This document shows, one piece after another, positions 1 through 11,040 of a DNA stretch of 64,000 bases (position 1 is its first letter; the number at the start of each line of letters is the position of its first letter). The notes under the pieces were generated by a model, which saw only the letters and a list, made by a program, of their open reading frames with translations, made no database searches and was not told where the DNA came from. Location: positions 1 through 64,000 of the forward strand of contig NC_020194.1 of assembly GCF_000315915.1 (NCBI RefSeq), given 5' to 3'. The DNA comes from Henningerozyma blattae CBS 6284. Lineage: Eukaryota; Ascomycota; Saccharomycetes; Saccharomycetales; Saccharomycetaceae. Made by a program: the position numbers and the translations under genes.

Positions 1-542
1 TTCCTAGATTATTTCGATGACAAACTCAGACGAAAAAAATATAAAGAATTAAAAACAAAAGGCAAACACACTATATAAATTTATTATAAGTTTTATTATT
101 TATAACTCCAGATTTTTGTTAATTTTATGATTCCATAGTATAACTACATTCTCTAATTTTTTTATTTTTTGCGCCATAAGATTATTTTACGATTCACTAA
201 CCCTATCAATTATAACTGGTGTCGTATTGGCACTATATTATAGTTGTTTACGGTAACAAGTCTCAAATTATGGGCTTTTTCAATTTTTTATTAAATTTTA
301 AAAATATATATTTAGGTGGGTTCTGTTTACAATAAAGAAGCTATTCAAAAAATCGTATTAAAATGAAAAATGTTCCACTTAAACAATGAAAGATTGTAAA
401 ATGTACAAGCAATATAACTAATAAAATCCCAATCAGGCCATTCATGTTGCTAGATATTTATGGTCTTAATACATACAACAGTAGATATACTGATTTAGGA
501 TAAAAGATAGTATAACGTGAATACACGTTGCTAATGAAAATG
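1..542. other. Gene-free AT-rich DNA left of the first LTR-like repeat
   Basis: No reading frame of useful length, no tRNA-like boxes and no recognisable gene is visible. The sequence is AT-rich and does not match the flank of the second LTR-like copy, so the repeat homology starts sharply at 543. Confidence 0.6.
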
Positions 543-972
543 TGACCAGCGGTCGAACTGTTCAAAATATTGTTGCTCATAGTTTAATTCTTAGTTAAGT
601 AATCTGTTTGAATAATTTTTATATTATTATTATAAAATATCTCCTTGCTTCCTTCGAAAGGGAATATATAATATATACAGCATATACAATGACCAGTTAT
701 AAACTTTTGGGATATTTTCGTGGTAATTTATACTCCAAAAAATGGACAGATCCACCATCAACGAATTGATGGTCTGATATTAAAATAGAACCTATCACAT
801 CCTAATACCTTCTTAATATCATTACCAGGGTATTTTTAGTAATGAAGCCACGTATGATTAATGCATTTTGGGTTATTAATTATATTAAGTTGTTATTAGT
901 TGTTGTATAAAGCCATAATTACGACTAAATTCATGCTTTATTTGCCATTAACACAAAGCCATAACTATGACA
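543..972 (+). mobile_element. Solo LTR-like repeat, copy A
   Basis: This 430-bp block recurs in inverted orientation at 11701-12130, also exactly 430 bp. It starts TGACCAGCGG and ends CTATGACA, so both copies have the TG...CA termini expected of a retrotransposon LTR. By hand alignment about 16 of 430 positions differ, most of them in the last 75 bp of this copy. Flanking DNA is unrelated between the copies. No convincing 5-bp target-site duplication is seen, and no gag/pol sequence is next to it, so a solo LTR is the best reading. The transcriptional direction of the element is not known; the strand given is arbitrary. Confidence 0.75.
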
Positions 973-1865
973 CTTAATGCCACAGCTCTGAAAAATATGC
1001 TATATCTTAGTGTGAATAGTATGAAGCATTAAACAGGTAAACTAAGTGAAAAACTTTCTATATGAAATTGGCCATGGATTGACTCTTTACATCCTGAAAT
1101 AAAACGTATAAAACATACTAATTCGATTTTTGTTATATTTTATATTTATTTTTTTTATTTTTTCCCACTCAAATAGTAGCCTTCTATAATATAACATTAC
1201 AATTAATAACAAATATTATTCTCTATATTAGGCCGTAATCTAATATTAATACAACTTGTAAACTCGATAAAAAATTTACAAGACAGAAAAAAAATTATTA
1301 ATCAACGTTAAGGTTACAACAATACGCTTTTTTAAAAAAATTGTGTGTAAGTAACTGAGCTTGTTCTACTTAAAAGTTAATTTTTTTTACATATGTTATA
1401 TATTCTTTAGTTCTAGTCGGAAGATTGGTATTATTTAAATTATAAAAATATATAATATCTAATATACTTATTATGTAATATTATTAGTAAAACATGCTTT
1501 TAATTAACTTAGAACAAAAATCAATTACAAAAATAACCTTCATGCAATAAATGTGCTGTTTCAATGACCCAAGAAATCATAGTATATATTTATTAAGTAT
1601 ATTTTTAATTAAGCATTAATATTTTTGGTATACTATTAAGGATATATATTATATATGGCTTATAAAAGAATTATAAAGCTAATTCCATTTGAAAATAATG
1701 AATACATTAGAATAAAGGTTCTGTTTACCAGAAACAAAAAGTCATAAAAAGTAAGAGAAAGGATTATTTGGAAGCGTTTGGAAGTAGTTGAGAAATAAAA
1801 ATACTTTTGGAAAAGAAAAAGAAAACAAAAATTATATTAAACAGGAGATAATAGATACTATCAAA
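973..1865. other. Intergenic DNA between LTR copy A and HXT
   Basis: This AT-rich stretch holds the 3' flank of the hexose transporter gene. No further gene, tRNA or second LTR copy is seen. Confidence 0.55.
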
Positions 1866-3590
1866 TCAATGTCTGCCAAACATTTTCTTGAACATTGGTT
1901 GGTCATCGTTGGCTAAAGCGTCTACATCATAGTCATCATCTCTCTTAGATGGTGGCACCCAAGAATTAGATTTCCATGGTAAGACACCTTCTTCCCACAT
2001 GATATTGACATCCTCCAATTGTAGACCTTTGGTTTCAGGAACAAAGAAGAAAACGTAGAAATAGGCAAAGATTAAGCAACCCATGAAAACATAACCGTAA
2101 TTAAATCCAATAGCGTTAGTGATGAATGGTGTAAAAAAACCAATACAGAAATTCCACAGTTGATTAGAAACAGTACCTAACGCCATACCTTTGGCCTTAA
2201 CTCTCAATGGGAATGATTCAGAAATAATAACAAATGGGACAGGGGCCCAGGTTGTAGCAAAAGAGAATATGAAGAAACAACTGAAAACAATCATAACGTT
2301 ACCAGCCCATTTTGAAGAAGGTTGATCTTTACCATTTGGATACAAACTGGTAACACCAACACTAGCAAAAACAACCATACAACAGGTCATGGCTGCAGCA
2401 CCCCATAATAAACACATACGACGCCCAAATTTATCGACAACATATAAAGCGACAAAGGTAGAAGCAAAATTGACAATACCAAAAATAATCGTGGTTTGGA
2501 AAGAATCTTCTAGGCCAACAGCTTTAAAAATAGTAGCCCCATAGTAGAAGAAATAATTAGCACCAGTTAATTGTTGTAAACCTAAGACAGCAATACCCAT
2601 GATGACTCTTTGAAAAACTTTGTTTCCAGTTTGTAACAACTCTCCCCAACCTGCTTGCCCAGCAATTCTTTCAACTTCAACAGCAGCTTGTACAATTTCT
2701 ACTTCAGCAATAGTGGATGGGTCGTCAATTGATACTTTGTTAGATCTGGCGATGGAACGCTTTGCTTCTTCAATCTTACCTTTTTCAACCAAGAATCTTG
2801 GGGATTCAGGAACAAACAACATTGCACCGACCATGAATAAACACCAGGCAAATTGCAAACCTAAGCCAACTCTCCATTGGATAGAATTATCGTAAGTCTT
2901 GGTACCATAATTACAACAGTTACCCAAGAAAATACCAAAAGTAATCATCAATTGATAACATGAAACCATAGCACCTCTCAAATGCTTTGGAGAAACTTCA
3001 GAAATCAACATTGGAGATAAAACAGCAATAACACCCATACCAATACCAGCGATAATTCTACCAATAAAGTATTGGTACCATTTGTCAGTAGAAGCAATTT
3101 GGATTACAACACCAGCAACAAAGATAATAGTCGCCATAATTAAACCTAGACGGCGACCATATACATCACCAACACGACCCAAAGTTACAGATCCAATAGC
3201 ACAACCAACATTGAAAATGGCGACTAACAAACCAGTTCTCATCTTTGAAAGGGTTACTTGTCCAGTTGAGTCTGGAGAACCAAACCTCTTAATAAAATCA
3301 GTTTGTGCAACAAAACCACCGATGGTACCAATATCCCAACCATTGATAAAACCACCAAATGCAACCATTAAGCACATTAAACAAACAGATAGATAAGCAG
3401 ATGCTGGCTTCTTTGGAATTTCTATTCCAGATGTAGTATCATTGCTTTGTTCGAATACGAATTCATTTTTCTTGAATTCATCATCGTCTTTGTATGAAGG
3501 AGTGGCACAAACATCCTCATTATGTTCAATTGTAGTAGAATTACTAGATGAATTTAGTTCAATTGGCTTAATAGTAGGAGTATCTGCCAT
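1866..3590 (-). CDS. Hexose transporter, HXT family (MFS sugar porter)
   Basis: A 574-residue plasma-membrane facilitator that imports glucose and related hexoses. It has a long polar N-terminal tail, then 12 membrane segments with sugar-porter signatures: [10 protein letters not shown] in the first segment, [10 protein letters not shown] in loop 2-3, [12 protein letters not shown] before the central loop, [13 protein letters not shown] in segment 7, DKFGRR in loop 8-9 and [11 protein letters not shown] after segment 12. The short C-terminal tail argues against a Snf3/Rgt2-type sensor. The start is the ATG at 3590; an in-frame TTG four codons upstream is not a credible yeast start. It lies between LTR copy A and GDB1, and S. 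cerevisiae has no HXT gene beside GDB1. Which S. cerevisiae HXT is closest cannot be told by eye. Confidence 0.95.
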   Translation of the reverse strand: MADTPTIKPIELNSSSNSTTIEHNEDVCATPSYKDDDEFKKNEFVFEQSNDTTSGIEIPKKPASAYLSVCLMCLMVAFGGFINGWDIGTIGGFVAQTDFIKRFGSPDSTGQVTLSKMRTGLLVAIFNVGCAIGSVTLGRVGDVYGRRLGLIMATIIFVAGVVIQIASTDKWYQYFIGRIIAGIGMGVIAVLSPMLISEVSPKHLRGAMVSCYQLMITFGIFLGNCCNYGTKTYDNSIQWRVGLGLQFAWCLFMVGAMLFVPESPRFLVEKGKIEEAKRSIARSNKVSIDDPSTIAEVEIVQAAVEVERIAGQAGWGELLQTGNKVFQRVIMGIAVLGLQQLTGANYFFYYGATIFKAVGLEDSFQTTIIFGIVNFASTFVALYVVDKFGRRMCLLWGAAAMTCCMVVFASVGVTSLYPNGKDQPSSKWAGNVMIVFSCFFIFSFATTWAPVPFVIISESFPLRVKAKGMALGTVSNQLWNFCIGFFTPFITNAIGFNYGYVFMGCLIFAYFYVFFFVPETKGLQLEDVNIMWEEGVLPWKSNSWVPPSKRDDDYDVDALANDDQPMFKKMFGRH

Positions 3591-3984
3591 TGTTTCAATC
3601 AATCAATCAATAACTGTATAGTTTCTAACGTATAATATACTTATATTAAGAGAATAAGTATGTATAAAATGAGCTAGTCAAAACTTGATGCTATATTATA
3701 CTTACATAAAATTAATAAGACATTAAAATTTTGCATTTAAAACAATTTTTAGTTTCTTTATATACTCATTCGTTTTACTATTTTTAGCATGCTATCTAGA
3801 GGCATTGGTCATCACTTTAACTATGAAGCCAAAGAATTATGAGCATATCACTATAATGTTATGTTTTAACTATACTATAGTAGTGAATACCTACAATACT
3901 CTTGCATCAAAAGATATTGACCTACTTGTAGATCTGAGTTTTAACCATTCTTGTATAGTGAAAAAAAATTAGGCACCATTGATT

Positions 3985-3990
3985 GCGGGG
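3985..3990 (+). promoter_or_regulatory. Mig1-like core GCGGGG upstream of HXT
   Basis: GCGGGG fits the SYGGGG core bound by the glucose repressor Mig1, about 395 bp upstream of the HXT start. A second core, CCGGGG, is at 4244-4249. The AT-rich flank typical of strong Mig1 sites is imperfect. Function is inferred from the HXT family. Confidence 0.35.
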
Positions 3991-4439
3991 TCTTTTTCTA
4001 TACATAATTCTCCCCACCAAATAAAGGCACGCATTCCGAGTCTATTAATGCCGAACCCTGAATGGACGCGCCGCACAAAATAAACTTCGATGCCGAAAAC
4101 AAACAAACTTAAGGATCGTAGGTTAGATAAAAGAAGTAACAAATAATAAATAGTACTGTATAATATTTTTGAAAGACAAGATGACTTTTGACTTGAAAGA
4201 TACAACCTTGTTGCATTTAACTTTCAGCTTGCTTTGATTTTGCCCGGGGCCAACTAGGCTAGGCACTTCTAGACTGCACCAGGTTATTATTAGACTTTTA
4301 TTGTTAGTTTACCACTGGGCAAAGATATTAAACTATAGGACTATTATTGCGCAAAATTTTCTGCAAAAAGAAGTTCTAATGTCAGTTTAAAGAGTATTGT
4401 ATAGACAATAATTTGTATTTGTTTTTAGAGGCAGATGAT

Positions 4440-4446
4440 CGGAGTA
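4440..4446 (+). promoter_or_regulatory. Rgt1-like site CGGAGTA upstream of HXT
   Basis: CGGAGTA matches the Rgt1 consensus CGGANNA and lies about 850 bp upstream of the transporter start. Rgt1 represses HXT genes without glucose in S. cerevisiae, usually through several sites. I saw only this one, so support is modest. Confidence 0.3.
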
Positions 4447-5118
4447 TCAAATTTGGTAGTTGCCAATTACAAGAACAAATATACTAAGAAAATGAATCTA
4501 AACAACATATGATTGTATTAGAGCAGTTTAATAATGTAAACACTTAAAGCTAACATATAATTTATTCCTAAGTTAGTGATACGAAAAATACTCCATTAAC
4601 AATCTAGGTTAATAGTTATGAATTAGTCCCTAATGAAAACATATACTTGTTTTAAACAGATGTAGACACTTGAGGATTGGCACTATAGCGTTTTTGTATT
4701 TAATACAATTGTCATGAATAGTCTCAATTTATGAAACTTTGTACCGAGCTTTGACTTTTATTTTTACGAATATTGCATGGTGTTTTAAAGTCAAAATAGA
4801 TAAATATTATTTTTTTAACTAGTTGAAATAAAAAGATTCAAAAGCAAATAGCAAATTTCAGTATATTTGCTTACAAAAAAAATCCCCTAAACCCTCCTAA
4901 TACTCTTTAAAATTAGAATGTAACAACGTTATTATACATATTTCTTGCTTTTACTTTTAAAAGTTCTTGCAAAAGTTTGTTAGTGAAAAGAGAAAAAATA
5001 TAGATTTTTTTAAGAAGTATAGGTAATAATATGTCTAAAAGTGTACATACAAAAACTAAATTATATCATTAAATATAGGAATTGGAGAAAAATATTAAAA
5101 TAAAAAGAAGTTAAAAGA

Positions 5119-8100
5119 TTATTCGTAACGATCATATAAATCATAAAACAAATCTAGTAAACAGCCCGAACTCCAAGCCTGTGTTGAACTAGAATCGTTA
5201 CATATTTCACCATCTTTATTAGTTAATTCAGCAAGGCCGGCCCATGGACTGGTACGTAACCATTTTCTATGTTCAATCAACCTGTTATATAGTTGTTGAT
5301 AAAGATAAGAAGTTGGCTTATCTTTTTCAGTATTACGACTTAATGGGTTAGCCATGAAATTAAAGTGGTGGAAAGCACGCAAGAAATAGCCATAACACCA
5401 TACCCATTCAGGACCTTGATGATAATTTCTACCCTTTGAAGTAGCAAAATTATCAGAATCCTCACCATTGTTATAATACGGACGATAGTTATAATCATTT
5501 GGATCCAGAGTTCTCATACCCACGGGACCTCTGATTACTTTATCAGCCAGATTAATAGCGTTTAATGCATATTCTGGGGTAAATAATTCTGGTGCTACTG
5601 TCATTGCAATGGCAAAATTTGGCCTCAACTGATAATCTTCATACGGTTTGCCAGAACGGAATAAATCTTTATACATGCCTCTTCTGTTCACGATATTAGG
5701 ATCAACATCAAACTTAGCATCATCTTTAGATTCTATTGGAACATAAAATTTCTTTTCGAAATTGTTTTGTAATAAATCATTCCAGTTTTGAAATGATATT
5801 TCAGATCCATCATTCTTCTTAACTTTTGAATACTGGAATTTTCCTTCTTTATGTAATTCAATGACAAATCTTAGAGTACTTTTCAATAAACCATTAATTT
5901 CTACAGCTGCACCGTCTCTTGGTGTCCCTGGTATACCAACTGACCCAGCCTTGGAACTTTCACCCATTTTATCCATCCAAGTACCACAATTAAATTGAGA
6001 TCCACCATGGACAAGACCTGTTTCCCAATCAACATTAACTTCAACATCAAACCCCTTATCTGTCATAACACGGTCAATTTGATGGCCTGCATTTGCTTCT
6101 CTGTATTTAATACCTTTAGCATGTCTTTGCAATATTTCAAAAATAATATCTTCAATAGAAGTAGAATAACTGAAAGCTCTTGGATCATCTAATTTAATAT
6201 AAGTGTCATCCAATGGGAATCTTCTAGTTACTTTTTCTTTCAAAATGTCTGATCCGTTCGGAGCAATATGAACATAATCTTGAATTGCTTGTAAAAAGAA
6301 CCAAGCTGCATCACGGGCATTATATCTTGGGTTTCTACCTGCATCAAGTAAATTTGGAATTAAACCATGTTTCAAAGTCTTAGCAAAGGCCAAAATGTGG
6401 GATTTAGCCTCCTCATATCTTCCTGTAGTCAATAATAACCCTCTTAAGGAAATAAACACATCTCTGCCCCAACATCTCATATAACCTGTACTAAAGTGAG
6501 GTAACCCTGCAGCCATGCAAGGTACATTTTCCTTTGGTAAAATCGAAGTATATTTCATTTGAGAAACCATTTGAACGGAAGTCAAAGCTAAACTTTGAAC
6601 AAATAAGGTGGAATTACCAATATTTTTAGTAAACATTTGCATAGCTCTAAAACGGCAGGCTTCATAGAAAACACCCACTACTAAGGAAAAGTAACTTGGA
6701 ACTAAATAACTTGGTAATTCCTTAATTCTTTGAAATCTACCACGCAACCATTCTTGACTTTCTTTAATACCTGGTTGATCAATATAATAGTTTAATCTTT
6801 CTGAAGTATAATCTAAAGCCCAATGACCATTTCTCAAATTTTCACTTAAAGGATGAGCTAAGTCATTGTTAAAGACAATTGGCTTTAAAATAGTAATCCA
6901 ACCTTGTAAACCGCAATATTTTAATTTACCGAAATTTGGAATATCATAAGCACCCTCTTTACCATCACTGGAATCCATTTCTTCAGCTTCGCAACGATAA
7001 AGTAATGAATTTAAAGAATCCAAAGTGACATTTTCAGTAGCTTTCATAGCACCAGTTCTAACAAAATGATCCAAACTTTCTTCCACTTTATTTTGTTGAG
7101 TTCTAAAGATTGCAATAGAACCCTGTGGGAAATCCTCTGGCATAGTAATGGTAGAAGAATGCGATTCATCATCATATGTGACTTTGAAATCTTTCAACTC
7201 TCTTAGAATTGTTGGTATACCTCTTAAAAATTTCTCATCCTTAATTGCATCCCCAACTTTTTCTAAAGTGAAGGCATGTAATAATTTACAAGTAGATTGA
7301 CTTAAAACAATCGGAGCTAATTTTTGACCTTGACCATTGTAGAATTTAGTTCTTGCAATTAAATACCAGCCAGAACCCTTTTTAACATTGGTACGATGGA
7401 AAGTAATGTATTGACCTTCATGATGAACAAACATTTCAGAATCTTCGGTATCAAAACTTTCTTCATTGATCTCTTCTCTAATATTGTTTAAAATTGTTTT
7501 AATTTTACCAATACCATTAGTTTCATTTGGTAAATAATTTCTAGTTTCAGTAACCAAATTTAAAAGATAAGGATAGATTTCATCATAACCATAAACAGAC
7601 CCAATAGCAGAAGAACATAAGGAAACCAATGCAGCATTTGGTAGGGTATCTTCTACAGTTCTCTTTTGGAAAGGAGTTTCGTTATCATGAGTACAATCCA
7701 TGAATAAAGCATGAGGTGGAGCAGAAGTTAAAATTTTTGGAATCATAATTTCGGAGACACATCTTGGATAATTATTATCCTTTGAAATTGTACAATATTC
7801 CTCGTCGATTGGTAAATCTGGAGAATAGGCCATGTTATCCATCGGTAAATACTTGAAAGAACCAATTGGTCTACCGCCATGTTTATGAACTAAACGAGAC
7901 AATTCTTCTTCTGACCAAGCTTGCATAGCTTCTCTAATTAAAGTAGAAATACCTAATCTTTCAACAAAGAAACAATCTAATGATTCAGAACCAGTAAATA
8001 ATTCAGCGACGACATATAAATTTGGATTAACTTTTCTTGCGACATCTAGGAAATATTCACCAACATGTAATGGAGTAGAATGGCAGTTATCAATACGGAA

Positions 8101-9720
8101 CCCATCAAAGATCTTTGCGTTCATTTCTACATATTTGGTAATTCTTTCCCATAAGTAAGGAGAATCCTTGGGAGATTTACCATATCTTAATTTGACACAA
8201 TCGCCCCAAACAATGACTTCTCTACGTAAATAAGCTTTTGAATCTGAAGATGCAAAATCAACCATAGGATTACCATTCCAAATCCAACCATTATTTGCCA
8301 ATGCATACTCTTTACCATCTGTAGCAACAAATCTTGTGAAATAAGGTTCTGTTAAAGGCTTTTCCAAAGTAATAGGACCTTGTCTCAACCCATTGGAATC
8401 TAATTTCAAATAATTGATTCTATTATATAATTGTTCCATAATTTCATTAATATCATCATCATACTCTTTATAAAAGGGTAAATTGATGTCATTAAATATT
8501 TTTCTTGTACTATTCAATATTTCATCATTTAGATCGTTACCATATAATTTTTTCAATATACCAATTAATTTTGCAATATCGAACTGGTTGGAGTTTCTCT
8601 TGCCTAGTTTACCAAAATTTTCCATGGTAGCATGTTTTTTCAAATAAATAGTGAAGTTTGACAAATTTTTATCTTTTTGTAATTCATGAATATCTAAAGT
8701 GTCATCTTTAATTAATTCTTGAGCATCGTATTTCGACCAATTACTTTTAACATTATTAATAGTTTGTTCCACATCAACTACATAGAATTCCCATAACTTC
8801 AACGTGCCCAAGACATGAATCTTAATCCCATCTAAAATTTTTAATAGATCATCATTAGTATTAATCTCGACAGGGTACCCTAAATTACCCAAATTTTGAC
8901 TAAAATCGAGAAGAGCCTTATCCAATTCAATAGCAGCAGTTAAATGTGGAGCAGTATCAGCATTATAACCTGAATCAGGATGGTCTCTTAACCAATCGGA
9001 ATTATTTGCAGTATGATTAAAAACTATATCAGTAAGACTTAACATGTTATAATTTTCATGTAAGTTATTTACCATTTTAATAACATCGTCCAAAGAATTG
9101 AAATGAGTTGGGTCGAACAGTAATTGGTCATAAATGGAATAAGGAGAATTAGATTCTCCCCTTGATTGCAAAGGTGTGAAATGAATCATATTATACTTTT
9201 TGTCGGAGATGGTTTGGAATATCTTATTCCAATCTTTATTAATGTCATTACCCAACCATTTCGAGATGACACTTTGCATGGCAATAGAATTCAATTGTAA
9301 AAATTTACCATTGATGGTTAAAGAAGGTGGGACGATGAAATAAAATCTTCTTGTGGTTTCCAATTCTTCAGCATCATTTCTAAAGGATAAATAGAAACAA
9401 TAAGGTCCCGGCTTATAAATTTTCAAATCAATGGTATCATCCTTATGAAAACTTGTTTTGATAATATGTTTATAAAACGTATATCTTTCAAACTCTACTG
9501 TACTCTCTGGAGGACAATTGGTCCAAACCAACCCATCTCTAGCAATTGGAGAGCCAGCAGAGATCAATAATTTGACCACGAATAGTGGAGTACCCTTAGG
9601 AGTATCACTTGGGGGAGGAGGTAATGAAGGAACAGTCAAGACACCTTGACCATACGAATTAGACGTGACAGGTTCACCCTTATCGCTGAGTCTTAAAAGC
9701 AGCGTTCTGTTCAAGTCCAT
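5119..9720 (-). CDS. GDB1: Glycogen debranching enzyme
   Basis: A 1533-residue bifunctional cytosolic enzyme with 4-alpha-glucanotransferase and amylo-1,6-glucosidase activities that removes glycogen branch points left by glycogen phosphorylase. Length matches S. cerevisiae Gdb1 (about 1536). The N-terminal half is a GH13-type transferase domain: FDGFRIDNCHS at about residue 540 carries the catalytic Asp, and VVAELFTGSE at about 570 the acid/base Glu. The C-terminal GH133 glucosidase domain has GYMRCWGRDVFISLRG near residue 1085 and a well-conserved HQGPEWVWCYGYFLRA near the end. Its neighbour DPM1 and their shared orientation match S. cerevisiae. Upstream DNA has CCCCT/AGGGG stress elements, consistent with known stress induction of glycogen genes. 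Confidence 0.98.
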   Translation of the reverse strand: MDLNRTLLLRLSDKGEPVTSNSYGQGVLTVPSLPPPPSDTPKGTPLFVVKLLISAGSPIARDGLVWTNCPPESTVEFERYTFYKHIIKTSFHKDDTIDLKIYKPGPYCFYLSFRNDAEELETTRRFYFIVPPSLTINGKFLQLNSIAMQSVISKWLGNDINKDWNKIFQTISDKKYNMIHFTPLQSRGESNSPYSIYDQLLFDPTHFNSLDDVIKMVNNLHENYNMLSLTDIVFNHTANNSDWLRDHPDSGYNADTAPHLTAAIELDKALLDFSQNLGNLGYPVEINTNDDLLKILDGIKIHVLGTLKLWEFYVVDVEQTINNVKSNWSKYDAQELIKDDTLDIHELQKDKNLSNFTIYLKKHATMENFGKLGKRNSNQFDIAKLIGILKKLYGNDLNDEILNSTRKIFNDINLPFYKEYDDDINEIMEQLYNRINYLKLDSNGLRQGPITLEKPLTEPYFTRFVATDGKEYALANNGWIWNGNPMVDFASSDSKAYLRREVIVWGDCVKLRYGKSPKDSPYLWERITKYVEMNAKIFDGFRIDNCHSTPLHVGEYFLDVARKVNPNLYVVAELFTGSESLDCFFVERLGISTLIREAMQAWSEEELSRLVHKHGGRPIGSFKYLPMDNMAYSPDLPIDEEYCTISKDNNYPRCVSEIMIPKILTSAPPHALFMDCTHDNETPFQKRTVEDTLPNAALVSLCSSAIGSVYGYDEIYPYLLNLVTETRNYLPNETNGIGKIKTILNNIREEINEESFDTEDSEMFVHHEGQYITFHRTNVKKGSGWYLIARTKFYNGQGQKLAPIVLSQSTCKLLHAFTLEKVGDAIKDEKFLRGIPTILRELKDFKVTYDDESHSSTITMPEDFPQGSIAIFRTQQNKVEESLDHFVRTGAMKATENVTLDSLNSLLYRCEAEEMDSSDGKEGAYDIPNFGKLKYCGLQGWITILKPIVFNNDLAHPLSENLRNGHWALDYTSERLNYYIDQPGIKESQEWLRGRFQRIKELPSYLVPSYFSLVVGVFYEACRFRAMQMFTKNIGNSTLFVQSLALTSVQMVSQMKYTSILPKENVPCMAAGLPHFSTGYMRCWGRDVFISLRGLLLTTGRYEEAKSHILAFAKTLKHGLIPNLLDAGRNPRYNARDAAWFFLQAIQDYVHIAPNGSDILKEKVTRRFPLDDTYIKLDDPRAFSYSTSIEDIIFEILQRHAKGIKYREANAGHQIDRVMTDKGFDVEVNVDWETGLVHGGSQFNCGTWMDKMGESSKAGSVGIPGTPRDGAAVEINGLLKSTLRFVIELHKEGKFQYSKVKKNDGSEISFQNWNDLLQNNFEKKFYVPIESKDDAKFDVDPNIVNRRGMYKDLFRSGKPYEDYQLRPNFAIAMTVAPELFTPEYALNAINLADKVIRGPVGMRTLDPNDYNYRPYYNNGEDSDNFATSKGRNYHQGPEWVWCYGYFLRAFHHFNFMANPLSRNTEKDKPTSYLYQQLYNRLIEHRKWLRTSPWAGLAELTNKDGEICNDSSSTQAWSSGCLLDLFYDLYDRYE

Positions 9721-9969
9721 TATATTTTTTTTTCCTTTCTTTTCTTGTCTTTTTTCTTTCCTTTTTAGACGAATATGATATAAGTGAATCGTGTATACTA
9801 TATTCTATATTTTATTTTATTATATTGTATGCTATGCTATATGTTATGCAATGCTATATTATATTTGTATCTTTATATTTAGCAATTTTTAAATTACTAT
9901 ACCATAGTATCATATAATATAATATAATATAATTGAATAAAATTGAAAATCTTATATGCTCCAGGTTGC

Positions 9970-9974
9970 CCCCT
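9970..9974 (+). promoter_or_regulatory. STRE-like CCCCT upstream of GDB1
   Basis: CCCCT reads AGGGG on the GDB1 strand, the Msn2/Msn4 stress response element, 250 bp upstream of the start. A second copy, AGGGG, is at 10141-10145. GDB1 is stress-induced in S. cerevisiae; the five-base motif alone is weak evidence. Confidence 0.4.
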
Positions 9975-10149
9975 ACTTTAGAATATCGCCGCATCCATTC
10001 ATAGCGGAGAATGTGTGGGAAAACGGAATCGAAAAGGGAAACGAAAAGGGAAACGAGTCACCCGACGGCTAGGGTTGCCTAGCGCGAGGGCTTTGTATGA
10101 CAGAAATTAGGGTTTGCAAAGTTTACACTTCATACTACATAGGGGAAAT

Positions 10150-10230
10150 TAAAGACTATTAAAGACTATTAGAAAGTATTAGAGAGTATTAGACACTAGA
10201 ACATTAGAATGCACTAGAGTACATTAGAAA
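10150..10230. repeat. Decaying 10-bp tandem repeat (ACTATTAAAG/AGTATTAGAG type)
   Basis: Two exact copies of AAGACTATTA are followed by GAAAGTATTA, GAGAGTATTA and then looser ATTAGA/ACTAGA units. The array sits just past the DPM1 stop codon. It looks like a short, diverged minisatellite; no function is known. Confidence 0.5.
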
Positions 10231-10239
10231 ATGCGGTAA

Positions 10240-11040
10240 TTACCACAACATAGATAAAAGCATGTTCAAGGCGTACAATGCTAAGATGGCCCAGAAGAAT
10301 AAGAATAAGGCTATGTTGGCTGCACCAAACTTGAAGACGTATAATTCCTTCAATTGTAATAAGTATTGGACAGCAACCTTACCGGACAATTTACTTTCAC
10401 CTTCTGTTCTGACACCGAAGGAAAATGGGATTTCACCGATAGATTCGTTCTTTGGTAATGGTAGCTTGGCCAATAATTCTAATGCAATTTTGAACCCAGC
10501 AGAGTTGATATCACCAGGTTGAGCTTTCAACAAGTATTTCTTTTGTAGACCGAAAAACCCACTCATTGGATCAGAAGCAGTGGTTAAAGGTCTGGCCATC
10601 ATACGGGCACCGTTAGAAATAACTCTACGGTATAATGGCCAGTCCTTATCGATACCAACACCAGGAGCATATCTAGTACCTAGAGCAAAAGGGTGTGTTC
10701 TTAAACTCTTGAACATAGCTGGAACACTTTCAGGTGGATGTTGCAAATCAGCATCCATACAAATCAAATATTCACCTTTAGCTTCGTAGAAACCTTTCAT
10801 AACAGCAGATGATAACCCACGTTCATCGGTTCTCACGATGATCCGGACGTTGTAACCTTGCTTTTGTAATAATTCTACTTCTTCTACTGAACCATCACGA
10901 GAATTGTCATCTACAAAGATTAATTCAGTAGTATTAGAACCTTCGTTGCCTAGAGCTGCAAATAATCTTGTAGTCAAAGGTTTAATATTTAATTTTTCAT
11001 GGTAAGCTGGAACAATTACAGAGTTGACAATTTCAGACAT
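10240..11040 (-). CDS. DPM1: Dolichol-phosphate mannosyltransferase
   Basis: A 266-residue ER enzyme that makes dolichol-phosphate-mannose from GDP-mannose and dolichol phosphate, the donor for N-glycans, O-mannosylation and GPI anchors. It is a GT2 family protein: VPAYHEKLNI at the N-terminus, the nucleotide-binding VDDNSRDGS with D44-D45, and the metal-binding DAD triad at residues 96-98 followed by LQHPPES. The C-terminal 30 or so residues form a hydrophobic membrane anchor, as in the S. cerevisiae type (267 residues). It lies between GDB1 and SEC23 as in S. cerevisiae, but SMX3, which separates DPM1 from SEC23 there, is absent. Confidence 0.98.
   Translation of the reverse strand: MSEIVNSVIVPAYHEKLNIKPLTTRLFAALGNEGSNTTELIFVDDNSRDGSVEEVELLQKQGYNVRIIVRTDERGLSSAVMKGFYEAKGEYLICMDADLQHPPESVPAMFKSLRTHPFALGTRYAPGVGIDKDWPLYRRVISNGARMMARPLTTASDPMSGFFGLQKKYLLKAQPGDINSAGFKIALELLAKLPLPKNESIGEIPFSFGVRTEGESKLSGKVAVQYLLQLKELYVFKFGAANIALFLFFWAILALYALNMLLSMLW

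Larger units (their letters stand above)
3591..5118. other. Long intergenic region, HXT promoter side and GDB1 3' flank
   Basis: About 1.5 kb without a supported gene. It is the upstream region of HXT. A somewhat GC-richer patch at about 3965-4300 holds Mig1-like cores, and an Rgt1-like site lies further up. A CCCCT box is at 4884-4888. Short frames here, for example a 78-codon one at 3969-4205, show no family features. Confidence 0.6.
9721..10239. other. Intergenic region: GDB1 promoter and DPM1 3' flank
   Basis: It holds two possible stress response elements, a GC-rich patch at about 10010-10100, a TTAGGGTT motif near 10107 resembling Tbf1 or telomere-type sites, and a decaying 10-bp repeat next to the DPM1 stop. 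No gene is seen. Confidence 0.6.

Noticed and set aside
550..565. GGTCGAACTG in the LTR resembling a tRNA B box
   Set aside because: No A box or cloverleaf can be drawn around it, and it is inside both LTR copies.
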